Origin: Bacteroidales bacterium
GTDB lineage: Bacteria; Bacteroidota; Bacteroidia; Bacteroidales; UBA932
NCBI GenBank assembly: GCA_017630215.1
Contig: JAGBVR010000012.1
Span: 1-43,932 of the forward strand
Reading direction: 5' to 3'
Length of the DNA: 43,932 bases
Below, one piece after another: positions 26,024 through 33,505 of the stretch. Below the pieces are notes generated by a model, which ran no database searches, had not been told where the DNA came from, and saw only the letters and a list, made by a program, of their open reading frames with translations. The first letter of the stretch is position 1. Each line of letters begins with the position of its first letter. A program made the position numbers and the translations under genes.

Positions 26024-26587
26024 TCAGAGCATTACCTTCAAACCCAAACAGACATCATAGTTTAGCATCCTTATTCCCGATGAGAAGTTAAGCGGAACAA
26101 GAGCACCAGCCATTGCAGCTACTTTCTCAACTATGAAGAACTCGGCAGACAGCCCCGCATAAACCCCATACAGGAACGCAGTTCTACCGATGCCTAACAC
26201 TGTATCCTTCGGTAGCCTGCTCATCGGATCGAGCACTTCTGCACCCATAAACACCCCACCGCCGCCATACAGATTGACACTACGTCTTCTCGTACCGGCA
26301 AGACGGTGCATATAACCACCGAAAGCATAGCAGTGAACATATTCAAGGTTATACTTTGAGCTGGTCATCGCGTCATAAAAATGACCGCTTGCACCTAAAG
26401 TCCAGAAACCGCCTAAGGTATACTGGCCATATTCAGCCATAGCACCAAAATTCTCAAAGTCATACAGACAATCAGCAGACAGAAATCCCTGTCCTGCCAT
26501 AGTCCTCTGCGCAGTGGCATCCGACATAAAACTCACCTCACAAACGAGGATAAGCAAAGAGATCTTTAATGCTGTCTCACCTTTCAT
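26024..26587 (-). CDS. traO: TraO-like outer-membrane protein
   Basis: The 187-residue product has a signal peptide (ISLLILVCEVSFMSDATAQ), the start QRTMAGQGFLSADCLYDFEN and alternating strands (VNLYGGGGVFMGAEVL, FLYGVYAGLSAEFFIVEKVA), ending in YDVCLGLKVML. This resembles TraO of Bacteroides conjugative transposons, a beta-barrel-like protein, and here it opens the minus-strand transfer string. It lies divergent from rep, with a repeat-rich control region between them. Confidence 0.7.
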   Translation of the reverse strand: MKGETALKISLLILVCEVSFMSDATAQRTMAGQGFLSADCLYDFENFGAMAEYGQYTLGGFWTLGASGHFYDAMTSSKYNLEYVHCYAFGGYMHRLAGTRRRSVNLYGGGGVFMGAEVLDPMSRLPKDTVLGIGRTAFLYGVYAGLSAEFFIVEKVAAMAGALVPLNFSSGIRMLNYDVCLGLKVML

Positions 26588-26605
26588 TTTGGTCTCATTT
26601 TACAA

Positions 26606-26692
26606 CTTTGTGGTATTTCCAAAATACCGCTTGGTATCGTTTCGTTACCACAAAGGAAAATCTTTTCTTTGGAAATTCCAAATAAATCCGAT
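26606..26692. promoter_or_regulatory. Inverted-repeat control region between traO and rep
   Basis: CTTTGTGGTA (26606-26615) pairs exactly with TACCACAAAG (26646-26655). Inside it GGTATTT-CCA-AAATACC (26612-26628) is a perfect inverted repeat and TTGGTA recurs at 26631. TTTGGAA-A-TTCCAAA follows at about 26678-26692. It stands between divergent genes, so it is a likely operator for the initiator gene, the transfer operon or both. It shares the TGGTA/TACCA motif with other control regions of the element. Confidence 0.6.
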
Positions 26693-26720
26693 ACTTTTGT
26701 CACACATTTTTTCACGGGTG

Positions 26721-27770
26721 ATGAGAGAAAAGGGCAATAAAATGAAGTTTAAAACCAGACGATCTGAAAGTCATCCGAAGGATGAAATCTATCAGGTCAA
26801 CGCTATCGCGTATCTTGAAAGCGATCTGAAACTTGCCCACCTGAGAATACTGATGGCAATCATAAGCAATCTTCAAAACGCCATACACTACAAATTATCC
26901 AGAGGCAAAAGGAACAGTCCCATACCATCGACTTATCTTCCTCCCAAAGGTGAAATCGGTCAGTATGGACCAACAAGAACAATCGAAATTCCGGTGAGAG
27001 ACTTCCATATGGGACGAAACAACGGAGCAAGACTCAGACTGTACCTATCCGAACTTCAGACAACCCACTGTATCTTTCCTGAGCGATGCAGATATCCCGG
27101 GCTGATTGCAGGATTCACCTTCCCAGCATATTCGACCACCGTACAGATACATATACTTGACAAGATAATCCACCGCCTCCTCCTGACAGAAGAAGGCTAC
27201 AGCTACTATTCGCATAGTTCTGCATTGTCACTCACAAACAAATACACCGTAAGGCTGTACTGGATGATATGTTCCTGGAGGGGGAAAGGCGGCTTCGTCA
27301 TCACACTGGAAAACTTCAAAAGGATCCTTTCATTGACTAAAGGATATGACAGGTACGACAATATCGTCAACAGAGTCATCAGACCGGCACAACAGGAACT
27401 CCAGGAAAGATTTCCTATATGGTTCCAGTTCCGCTCATATGACACGTCCGGGTACAAAAGGCTTGTATTCAAAATCAAGATAAAGCTCACGGAAGAGGAA
27501 CGAAACCAAAAGAGCAATGAAGCACGGAACATCTGTTTCGGGCTTTTAAGCGAAATGGGTGCTCAGACTGGTACCATATCGGGCATATTTCTCCGGCTCG
27601 AATACGAAGACCTCAGGCCATTTATGAACAAACTGGTGGAACTGTCAGGCTACATCAAAAACAATCCATCTATCAAAGATAGGGATAGCTACATCAGAGC
27701 CTCACTAAATCAATGGTTTGACGACTGGTCACTGCGTTATCAGGAGCTCTCCGAAGACCACGAAAAGTAA
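26721..27770 (+). CDS. Plasmid-type replication initiator (Rep_3/RepB superfamily)
   Basis: The protein of 349 residues (ATG 26721; 342 residues from ATG 26742) has the two winged-helix halves typical of iteron-binding initiators: LAHLRILMAIISNLQNAI near the start, HSSALSLTNKYTVRLYWMIC and FVITLENFKRILSLTKGYDR in the middle, with FQFRSYDTSGYKRLVFKIKI. The open frame extends upstream to 26514 without a credible start. Seven iterons follow directly (27787-28042), which is strong support. It would open the origin and recruit host replication proteins, giving the element a replicating form. Confidence 0.82.
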   Translation: MREKGNKMKFKTRRSESHPKDEIYQVNAIAYLESDLKLAHLRILMAIISNLQNAIHYKLSRGKRNSPIPSTYLPPKGEIGQYGPTRTIEIPVRDFHMGRNNGARLRLYLSELQTTHCIFPERCRYPGLIAGFTFPAYSTTVQIHILDKIIHRLLLTEEGYSYYSHSSALSLTNKYTVRLYWMICSWRGKGGFVITLENFKRILSLTKGYDRYDNIVNRVIRPAQQELQERFPIWFQFRSYDTSGYKRLVFKIKIKLTEEERNQKSNEARNICFGLLSEMGAQTGTISGIFLRLEYEDLRPFMNKLVELSGYIKNNPSIKDRDSYIRASLNQWFDDWSLRYQELSEDHEK

Positions 27771-27786
27771 TCTTCTCACATACATA

Positions 27787-28042
27787 GTTAGTCAATTTGT
27801 AGGGTCTTTAATTTCAGGTTAGTCAAAAAGTAGGCGCTCACTATCAACATATTACACACATATCTAACTCTGATTATATTCAAACAGACTCTTATATATC
27901 TTGTTTTTCATCATAGTTAGTCAATCTGTAGTAAGCAATCATCAGGGTTAGTCAAAATGTAGTAACAAGTTAGTCATTTTATAGTGATAGGTTAGTCATT
28001 TCGTAGTAGTAGAGTATCAAAAGTTATTCAAATCGTAGTAAG
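27787..28042 (+). repeat. Iterons and probable replication origin
   Basis: Seven direct repeats with consensus GTTAGTCAnnntGTAG start at 27787, 27818, 27916, 27947, 27969, 27991 and 28023 (the last one GTTATTCA). Spacings are 31, 98, 31, 22, 22 and 32 nt, so several are in helical register. The 28043-28281 stretch is AT-rich with a small inverted repeat TGCACA-TTCC-TGTGCA near 28151. Together with the upstream initiator gene this is a typical iteron origin. Confidence 0.85.
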
Positions 28043-28281
28043 ATATCGGCTTGCAACAACTCTTAACATTTTGTCGGACAAGTTATTATAGATGCCCGTT
28101 CACATCTCTACAAATAGATATCTACTATAGATAAATACAAACTATCTACTATGCACATTCCTGTGCACACTGGTGAAAAGAAAAACGCTCCAATTATTCA
28201 GAAAGAGAAAGTTCCGCTAAAGAGAAAGACTGGATTCAGATTGCATTCAAAGAGGGTTTATGATCATTGCAAAGGTATAAT

Positions 28282-28419
28282 CAGTTGACCGATGGTGTTA
28301 CCCTCCGGCAAGAACCGCCCTTGCAGGGCTATTTTGAAAAAATCTCCACCTTCACCGCTCATTCTTCGCGGACTCAGGTAGTATTTTTCCAAAATTTCTT
28401 GACACCATCGCCACAACTG
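28282..28419 (+). promoter_or_regulatory. Long imperfect hairpin (element B), same architecture as element A
   Basis: CAGTTG (28282-28287) pairs with CAACTG (28414-28419), GATGGTGT (28291-28298) with ACACCATC (28402-28409), a 10-nt bulge follows, CAAGAA (28309-28314) pairs with TTCTTG (28396-28401), then a side hairpin GCCC-TTGCA-GGGC (28317-28329), and the inner stem ATTTTGAAAAAAT (28331-28343) with ATTTTTCCAAAAT (28383-28395), 12 of 13 paired. The inner stem and the CTCCACC/GGTAGT cap match element A, including the same mismatch position; the outer arms differ in sequence but keep pairing. It stands before the RadC-like gene. Single-strand promoter is inferred. Confidence 0.75.
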
Positions 28420-28465
28420 ATTAAAAGAAAAAGCAATAATCATAAACCCTTTAAATTCAATCATT

Positions 28466-29056
28466 ATGGAAGCAAAGAAACTCAACAGACTCGGATTCAG
28501 ATTCTCAGAAGACATCAATCTCATCTCTCTCCTAAAAGAGAACTCTTCATTAGCATTCGACCTCCCGGAACATCAGAAAGAAAAAGTCAGAGTACTTCGT
28601 GAAATAGTACAGGAATACTACACATCCATTGACCTATCAAAACATATAACACTTGACAGTCCTGAAATGGTACTCAAAAGCATGTATCCGATAATGAAGG
28701 GTCTAGAACATAAAGAATACTGGGTCATCTTCACCAACAGACGACACGCCCATATTAAAACTATCAGACATACCATAGGAAGTCATGAATCTCTACTTGA
28801 TGTCAGAATCATACTCCGACAGGCTCTTGAACTCAATGCGACCGGAATCATTCTCGTAAGCAACAGCGTAGACGGATCAGTTGAACCAACACTTCGCGAC
28901 ATCGAATACACCCAAAAACTCCACAAAGCCGCCGGACTCCTCGACATCTACCTCACCGACCACGTCATCATCTCAGCCTCATCCTACCACTCCATCACCG
29001 ACCACCAAACCTACACCCTCACAACGGAATTCCTGACAACTCTCAAAGAGAAATAA
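28466..29056 (+). CDS. RadC-like JAB-domain protein with lost metal ligands
   Basis: The 196-residue protein aligns by eye to RadC C-terminal domains: EYWVIFTNRRHAHIKTIRHT, VRIILRQALELNATGIILVS, RDIEYTQKLHKAAGLLDIYL then TDHVIISASSYHS. In RadC the next part after ILV is HNHPSG; here it is SNSVDG, so the two metal-binding histidines are gone, while the later D is kept. The protein is therefore unlikely to be a metalloprotease-like enzyme and may bind DNA or a partner instead. RadC-like genes are common in mobile-element leading regions. It is behind hairpin B and preceded by the same AACCCTTTAAA-like leader as the ssb-like gene. Confidence 0.72.
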   Translation: MEAKKLNRLGFRFSEDINLISLLKENSSLAFDLPEHQKEKVRVLREIVQEYYTSIDLSKHITLDSPEMVLKSMYPIMKGLEHKEYWVIFTNRRHAHIKTIRHTIGSHESLLDVRIILRQALELNATGIILVSNSVDGSVEPTLRDIEYTQKLHKAAGLLDIYLTDHVIISASSYHSITDHQTYTLTTEFLTTLKEK

Positions 29057-29120
29057 TCACATACCCCATCTACCAACAGTTCAGGCTGAAGCATCCGCTC
29101 CAGCCTGAACTTACATCATA

Positions 29121-29233
29121 TTTTTGAGCGACATTTTGAGCGACATTTGACATTCAATCAAAATATATTCTCAAAGCATATGACTGATATTCAATAAAAT
29201 ACCCAAAGATTTTTGAGCGACACTTTGAGCGAC
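29121..29233. repeat. Bipartite GTCGCT repeat downstream of the AlbA-like gene
   Basis: On the minus strand two pairs of GTCGCTCAAA units (plus-strand 29121-29144 and 29210-29233) flank about 65 nt containing ATTGAATATCA and ATTGAATGTCA. A similar two-part array with a related middle (ATTGAACATCA) is inside the fimB-like gene at about 19143-19240. In one frame the unit reads NVAQ, a peptide repeat often seen in AlbA_2-type regulators of Bacteroidota, so it may be a decayed end of such a gene or a small mobile repeat. Little else lies in the 29057-29237 gap. Confidence 0.55.
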
Positions 29234-29237
29234 AACA

Positions 29238-30668
29238 TCAGTCTTTTATTTGCCAATATCCATTCTTAGAAGCCCCCACAAACTCTATCTTATCCTTCAT
29301 CCGAGCCAATTGTCTTTCAATAGTTTTAGTGCTGACTCCACAATGTTCGGCTATCTCAGCACGAGTAATCTTAGGATTCTCTGTTACTAAAGATAATATC
29401 TTATATGCTAGAGAATCTGAATCTTCCATACGGAATTTCATATCCACCACATCATCTGAATTGTACACTATTACTTTAAAGGTCGTATAATCGTTCAAAA
29501 CATACTCAGCGGGTTTACAACTATATTGTTCCAGAGTCTCACGCACAGTCTTAAGACCTATTCCGAACTGATTTACGTAGCCGAGAATTTTCATCGCTGA
29601 TGCAATCAAAGGATTACGGTAGTCTGTCTCATTCGGAAAGTTCTCAATATTCGCCCTACCATAAAGGTTGCCTGGATTATCAATCTCTATCCTGTCGCTG
29701 TATTCATAGAAACGTATAGGAGAATTGGTCCCTTCGAAACTACGGTGCATAATGGAGTTCATTACAATCTCTCGCATAGCCCTATAAGGATAATTGATCT
29801 TCATATCCTCTCTCATCATCGTCACATATACGGGACGTTGATTCTCTATGGTGTAATGTACGAATACATCAATATCCTCAAGAGTCTTCAGAAGGTTGCC
29901 CTTGAAAGCGACTTCTTTCAGTACCTTTGTTGCTCTATGTGTTCCTTCAAACTTCACATACTGAACATATGCACCTCCGATAAACAATGTCGGAGCTTTA
30001 CCCAAGAGCAGCATACCGAAATTAGTCGGACAATCTTCTGACTTATCGTACAGTCGAAGAGAAGCAAGCTGTGACTTGACATCTCGGTTGTCGTTCTTGA
30101 GAAGCTCTGGGTCTATTGCCTTAGGCAAATACTTAATTCTGAATGCATCAAGATCCAAATCATTTATTGTTGAGCCATAACAAGGCTGGGTCTCAAAAGG
30201 AAGGAAGTTGGCAACACGTTTCTCCATCAGGATTCTTTCATCATCCTCATTCGCAATAGCCTTTCTTGGCCCGACTCTGATCCAAATACGTCCTTTATAT
30301 CTGACCGGTGTCAATTTAGATGGCTGCACCTCGATAACTGCCACATCTCCTTCTGGAAACGAGACTTTATAGACACTCATAGACGGAGCAGGAAGTATAT
30401 TGCCCTCGCTACGTAAACTTGAAAGGTTCTTCAACAGTTTATCTGTAGCCTTCAGACCGCTCAACGTTCCCTTATCGTACGCACCGATAAACAGATATCC
30501 CGGCAGACCTGTGCTGCAAATATCATTTGCAAACGCACATATCGCCTGTGAGAACTTTTCCGTATTATCTGTCGATATAGTCCTCTCAACTCTTTCATTC
30601 TCAAGATCGAGCAATAATTCTTTTACCTCCTCTGCTGTCAGCATATGCCTTCGTTTTTTGTATTCCAT
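29238..30668 (-). CDS. AlbA_2 (Schlafen-type) DNA-binding regulator with HTH
   Basis: The 476-residue protein has an N-terminal AlbA_2 domain (FSQAICAFANDICSTGLPGY, with GRIWIRVGPRKAIANEDDER), a middle region with PYRAMREIVMNSIMHRSFEG and GLKTVRETLEQYSC typical of the HATPase-like domain of RecG-like regulators, and a C-terminal winged helix (ITRAEIAEHCGVSTKTIERQ, ending KNGYWQIKD). Such proteins act as transcription regulators or, in some cases, as defence effectors. It stands alone on the minus strand between the RadC-like and RHH-like genes. Start could also be ATG 30644. Confidence 0.72.
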   Translation of the reverse strand: MEYKKRRHMLTAEEVKELLLDLENERVERTISTDNTEKFSQAICAFANDICSTGLPGYLFIGAYDKGTLSGLKATDKLLKNLSSLRSEGNILPAPSMSVYKVSFPEGDVAVIEVQPSKLTPVRYKGRIWIRVGPRKAIANEDDERILMEKRVANFLPFETQPCYGSTINDLDLDAFRIKYLPKAIDPELLKNDNRDVKSQLASLRLYDKSEDCPTNFGMLLLGKAPTLFIGGAYVQYVKFEGTHRATKVLKEVAFKGNLLKTLEDIDVFVHYTIENQRPVYVTMMREDMKINYPYRAMREIVMNSIMHRSFEGTNSPIRFYEYSDRIEIDNPGNLYGRANIENFPNETDYRNPLIASAMKILGYVNQFGIGLKTVRETLEQYSCKPAEYVLNDYTTFKVIVYNSDDVVDMKFRMEDSDSLAYKILSLVTENPKITRAEIAEHCGVSTKTIERQLARMKDKIEFVGASKNGYWQIKD

Positions 30669-30702
30669 ACAAAGTTAATTGTTTTATCGATACCTGATAC
30701 AA

Positions 30703-31047
30703 TTACTTCTTCCCAATCATACTTTTGGCTTTCGGATACTTAGTCTCGATATAACACTCCAACATATCATCCACGATATCGCTCACAGAAGGAGACTGCA
30801 TTACGCCATTCTGGTCAAGCCATATCCCAAGCAAACGTATCTTCCTATGTACCGCACTTGATATACGGATAGACTTAGCATAGTCATTGCCGCCCTGTCT
30901 CTTTAAGGGCCGTAGCCTTTGCGGACTGTCTTGTTCCTTTTCCTTTTTCACCTGGGGCCTTGAAGAGGAGTCATTTTGTTCTACCGATACTTTCGGAGCA
31001 TCAGTGTCAAGTCCTAACACCTGTCTAAAATTGTCAATCTGATTCAT
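30703..31047 (-). CDS. Small ribbon-helix-helix-like DNA-binding protein (DUF3408-like)
   Basis: The 114-residue protein has a disordered, charged N-terminal half (residues 1-58) and a C-terminal part with KSIRISSAVHRKIRLLG then SPSVSDIVDDMLECYIETK, which fits a strand plus two helices as in ribbon-helix-helix proteins. DUF3408-type proteins occur beside mob or tra genes in Bacteroides elements. Its start is 16 nt from an array of eighteen 8-bp repeats, which is the kind of site RHH proteins bind in tandem. It could be an autoregulator, a partition protein or a relaxosome accessory factor. Confidence 0.62.
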   Translation of the reverse strand: MNQIDNFRQVLGLDTDAPKVSVEQNDSSSRPQVKKEKEQDSPQRLRPLKRQGGNDYAKSIRISSAVHRKIRLLGIWLDQNGVMQSPSVSDIVDDMLECYIETKYPKAKSMIGKK

Positions 31048-31062
31048 AATTCAAATCTATAT

Positions 31063-31206
31063 TACCATTATACCATATTACCACTTTACCATTGTACCAT
31101 ACATCCACATTACAATTAATGGTAAATACTATGTTCCCACAATACCACTTTACCACAACTCCACTATACTATGTTACCACGTTACCATATAACCATATTA
31201 CAACGC
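31063..31206 (+). repeat. Eighteen-unit 8-bp repeat array, candidate parS-like or operator array
   Basis: The motif TACCA or a one- to two-base variant occurs at 31063, 31071, 31079, 31087, 31095, 31103, 31111, 31119, 31127, 31135, 31143, 31151, 31159, 31167, 31175, 31183, 31191 and 31199, a strict 8-nt register over 144 nt. Only 31119 (ATGGT) departs strongly. The consensus unit is TACCAyNT. It is next to the RHH-like gene start on one side and the oriT-mob region on the other. No spacers of CRISPR type exist. Binding by the RHH-like neighbour is inference. Confidence 0.8.
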
Positions 31207-31312
31207 TGCAAATATACAACTTTGGTATAATTTACAAACCAATAGGTTTATTTTTATTTCCAAATGTCAATATTTTTTAGCAACTTTGTCCCAGACTTAG
31301 GAAACCCATCCA

Positions 31313-31436
31313 TTTTAGATCTTGGGTCTAAAAGCAAGATGTGCGTTCGTCAGACAAAGTCTTCCGCTCGCTCCGCCCCGCAGGGGCTCATCTTGCCCAT
31401 TACAGGGTTCGCTCCGAAGTCGCTCCTGTCAGACAA
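31313..31436 (+). other. oriT: Candidate oriT
   Basis: The stretch holds nested repeats: TTTTAGA (31313-31319) with TCTAAAA (31327-31333), GCAAGATG (31334-31341) with CATCTTGC (31389-31396), GCCCC-GCA-GGGGC (31375-31387), and a direct repeat GTCAGACAA at 31349 and 31428. It is a GC-rich island in an AT-rich gap and lies immediately before mobA-like and the relaxase gene, the usual oriT place. The nick site cannot be set from sequence alone. Confidence 0.6.
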
Positions 31437-31490
31437 CGATCAGGAGGTTATGATAGAGACATAGTTAAACTGTTAGAGGAGGAGAGCATT

Positions 31491-31943
31491 GTGAGAAAGA
31501 ACAAAACAGTCAGAATTACATTCCGGATTACGGATGAGGAAGCCATTGATCTTGCGACAATGATGTCGCTTGAGGGCTTCAGATCAAGATCAAAATTCAT
31601 CAGGAAACGCCTGTTCGGTAGGAAAATTCAAAGGCGAAAACTCATCAGTTCCGAGGCGAATATCTGCAAACAGATTGAGATTCTAAGAGCAGACATCAAG
31701 AAGATCGGAGTAAATTACAATCAAGTTGTAAAGGCAGTCAATACTGTCGTCAAGCTTAAAGGACGCGACGGCAGACCGGTCGTGTCCACACGTTCAATGG
31801 AATATAAACTCAGTGGGATGAAGACACTGATGGAAGGTATACTTGCCAAGGTATGTGAAATCAAAGAAGAACTTACAGCGGACAATAATGATCAAGAAGA
31901 CGAAGATCCTGAGCCGACATTTTGTGATAGTACCAATCAATAA
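31491..31943 (+). CDS. mobA: MobA-like relaxosome accessory protein
   Basis: I start this gene at GTG 31491, preceded by AGGAGGAG; the longer frame from 31341 runs through the oriT-like repeats and lacks a credible start. The 150-residue product begins VRKNKTVRITFRITDEEAID, a typical RHH-type N terminus of MobC/MobA accessory proteins, and has EILRADIKKIGVNYNQVVKA followed by a conserved helical region (MEYKLSGMKTLMEGILAKVC). It should bind oriT and help the relaxase. An ssb and the relaxase gene follow. Confidence 0.75.
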   Translation: MRKNKTVRITFRITDEEAIDLATMMSLEGFRSRSKFIRKRLFGRKIQRRKLISSEANICKQIEILRADIKKIGVNYNQVVKAVNTVVKLKGRDGRPVVSTRSMEYKLSGMKTLMEGILAKVCEIKEELTADNNDQEDEDPEPTFCDSTNQ

Positions 31944-31961
31944 TTTTAAACTTAAACTATT

Positions 31962-32273
31962 ATGCAGACAATCATTATTTCGGGACATCTTGCAGCAGAC
32001 TGTGAGACGTTCCAAAGCAAAGGCGACCTTGAAATGGTCAGATTCTCAGTTGCAGTGAACTCGCCCAAGATAGGAAGTGAGGACAGCAAGCCAACCTACT
32101 ATACCTGTAGAATGAAGAAAAACGGCTCATCAGAACTGCTGAAGAAAGGTAGACACGTATCAGTCACAGGGGAACTCCATGCTTCCTTGAATATCACAGA
32201 GGCAAAGACTCACCTCAATCTTGATGTCTGGGTCTATAGTCTTGACATATCACCAGGAGTCAAGGAGAACTGA
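31962..32273 (+). CDS. ssb: SSB-like protein (second copy)
   Basis: The 103-residue protein begins MQTIIISGHLAADCETFQSK and continues with MVRFSVAVNSPKIGSEDSKP, TYYTCRMKKNGSSELLKKG and RHVSVTGELHASLNI, the OB-fold order of single-stranded-DNA-binding proteins. Like the first ssb of the window it is short and lacks an acidic tail. The two copies are not close in sequence. It sits between mobA-like and the relaxase gene, so it probably acts on the unwound strand at transfer start. Confidence 0.8.
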   Translation: MQTIIISGHLAADCETFQSKGDLEMVRFSVAVNSPKIGSEDSKPTYYTCRMKKNGSSELLKKGRHVSVTGELHASLNITEAKTHLNLDVWVYSLDISPGVKEN

Positions 32274-32311
32274 ATAGAACAGGCTTATCATATTGATATG
32301 GATTCATTACT

Positions 32312-33472
32312 ATGGTAATAGTGATAGCAGAACCTGCATCTAGCGTTTCTGTCACGGTAGGATACAACGAGCAGAAGGTCTCCGAGGGTACAGCCTCGGT
32401 GACCTATTGTTCGAAAATCGATGATATTCGTGATCCGATGGCTACATTCCGGCAATATGAGAACGCTAGCATAAGAACGGAGAAAATGTCATTTCACGCT
32501 AGTATAAATCCTGCCCCAGGAGAGAAACTTGACCAAGACAAGATGATAGAGTTTGTCAAGGAGTATATGGAGGGAATGGGTTATGGAGATCAACCATATA
32601 TCCTATATAAGCACAACGATATTGACCGCGAGCATTATCACATCGTGTCTGTCAGGGTAGATAAAAACGGCAAGAAGATCAATGACAGTTTTGAAGGACG
32701 CCGTAGCGCTAAACTGTTACGAGAGTTGGCGAAGAAATACGGCTTTACTGTCGGAAAATCTAATGACTTCAGAAAGAGCGATGCAATCGATGTGAGACGT
32801 TTTGATCCGAAAAAGCCAAACTATTCAAGTCAAATTGAATCGCTGATGAGAGATGTGATGAAATACCATTTCACAACAGTCAATCAGTTTGAAGCGGCTA
32901 TGAAAAGTCTCGGCGTGGAGATGGTTCTGAAAAGTCGCTGCGGTCGTATTGAAATCAGTTTCTATGGACTTGATCCCGCTACAGGGAAGCGTTGTACCGG
33001 ACGGATAAAGGAGAAGAATCTTGACACTCCCGTTTACGAACAGATACTTCTGCGTTCCTTTGATTGCGGAAAAAGCAAGTGCAACGACGAACGGCAGCGC
33101 ACAGGCAAGGTCGTGCAGTTCTGTTTCGAAAATGCAACATCGGAGAGGCATTTGCGAAGCCTATTGGCAAAGTTCGGCATATCTGTGGAGTTCTCGAGAA
33201 ATTCGGAAGGGCGTATCTTCGGTGCAACGTTCATCGATCACGAACAGCAGTGCTGCTTCAAGGCAAGTGAATTGAAAGGCATCACAGCGGCCGACCTTGA
33301 CTGCGCTGATCAACGGTGGCAGGAAGATGATGGTGAAAAGGGAAAGGCAGCTTCTGCTGCCGATAATCTGGCAGCCATTACGATGGCTGCGATAGGTACG
33401 GAGAGGAATAGAAGGAAGGATGATGAAGTATATCTGAAACAAGGGCGCAATAATCAAGGTCAGAAGTTGTAG
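32312..33472 (+). CDS. mobB: MobB-like relaxase (MOB_P-type)
   Basis: The 386-residue protein has the relaxase motifs VGYNEQKVSEGTASVTYC near the start (candidate catalytic Tyr 18), FHASINPAPG, and the metal-binding HNDIDREHYHIVSVRVD (residues about 104-120). The rest is a charged helical domain with a tail that looks variable. This is the Bacteroides relaxase type often called MobB. It follows ssb and precedes a coupling protein gene by about 30 nt. The nick reaction and covalent link to the 5' end are known of the family; the exact tyrosine is my reading. Confidence 0.85.
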   Translation: MVIVIAEPASSVSVTVGYNEQKVSEGTASVTYCSKIDDIRDPMATFRQYENASIRTEKMSFHASINPAPGEKLDQDKMIEFVKEYMEGMGYGDQPYILYKHNDIDREHYHIVSVRVDKNGKKINDSFEGRRSAKLLRELAKKYGFTVGKSNDFRKSDAIDVRRFDPKKPNYSSQIESLMRDVMKYHFTTVNQFEAAMKSLGVEMVLKSRCGRIEISFYGLDPATGKRCTGRIKEKNLDTPVYEQILLRSFDCGKSKCNDERQRTGKVVQFCFENATSERHLRSLLAKFGISVEFSRNSEGRIFGATFIDHEQQCCFKASELKGITAADLDCADQRWQEDDGEKGKAASAADNLAAITMAAIGTERNRRKDDEVYLKQGRNNQGQKL

Positions 33473-33505
33473 GATAGTGAAATTTTGTGCAGATGGATTG
33501 AGGCG

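Noticed and set aside
26514-26720. N-terminal extension of the rep gene
   Set aside because: It crosses the traO start and the inverted-repeat control region, and the initiator pattern begins after 26742.
31063-31206. CRISPR-like array
   Set aside because: Units are 8 nt with no unique spacers, and no cas genes are in the window.
31341-31490. N-terminal extension of the mobA-like gene
   Set aside because: It would translate the oriT-like repeats and lacks a ribosome site; GTG 31491 has AGGAGGAG before it.
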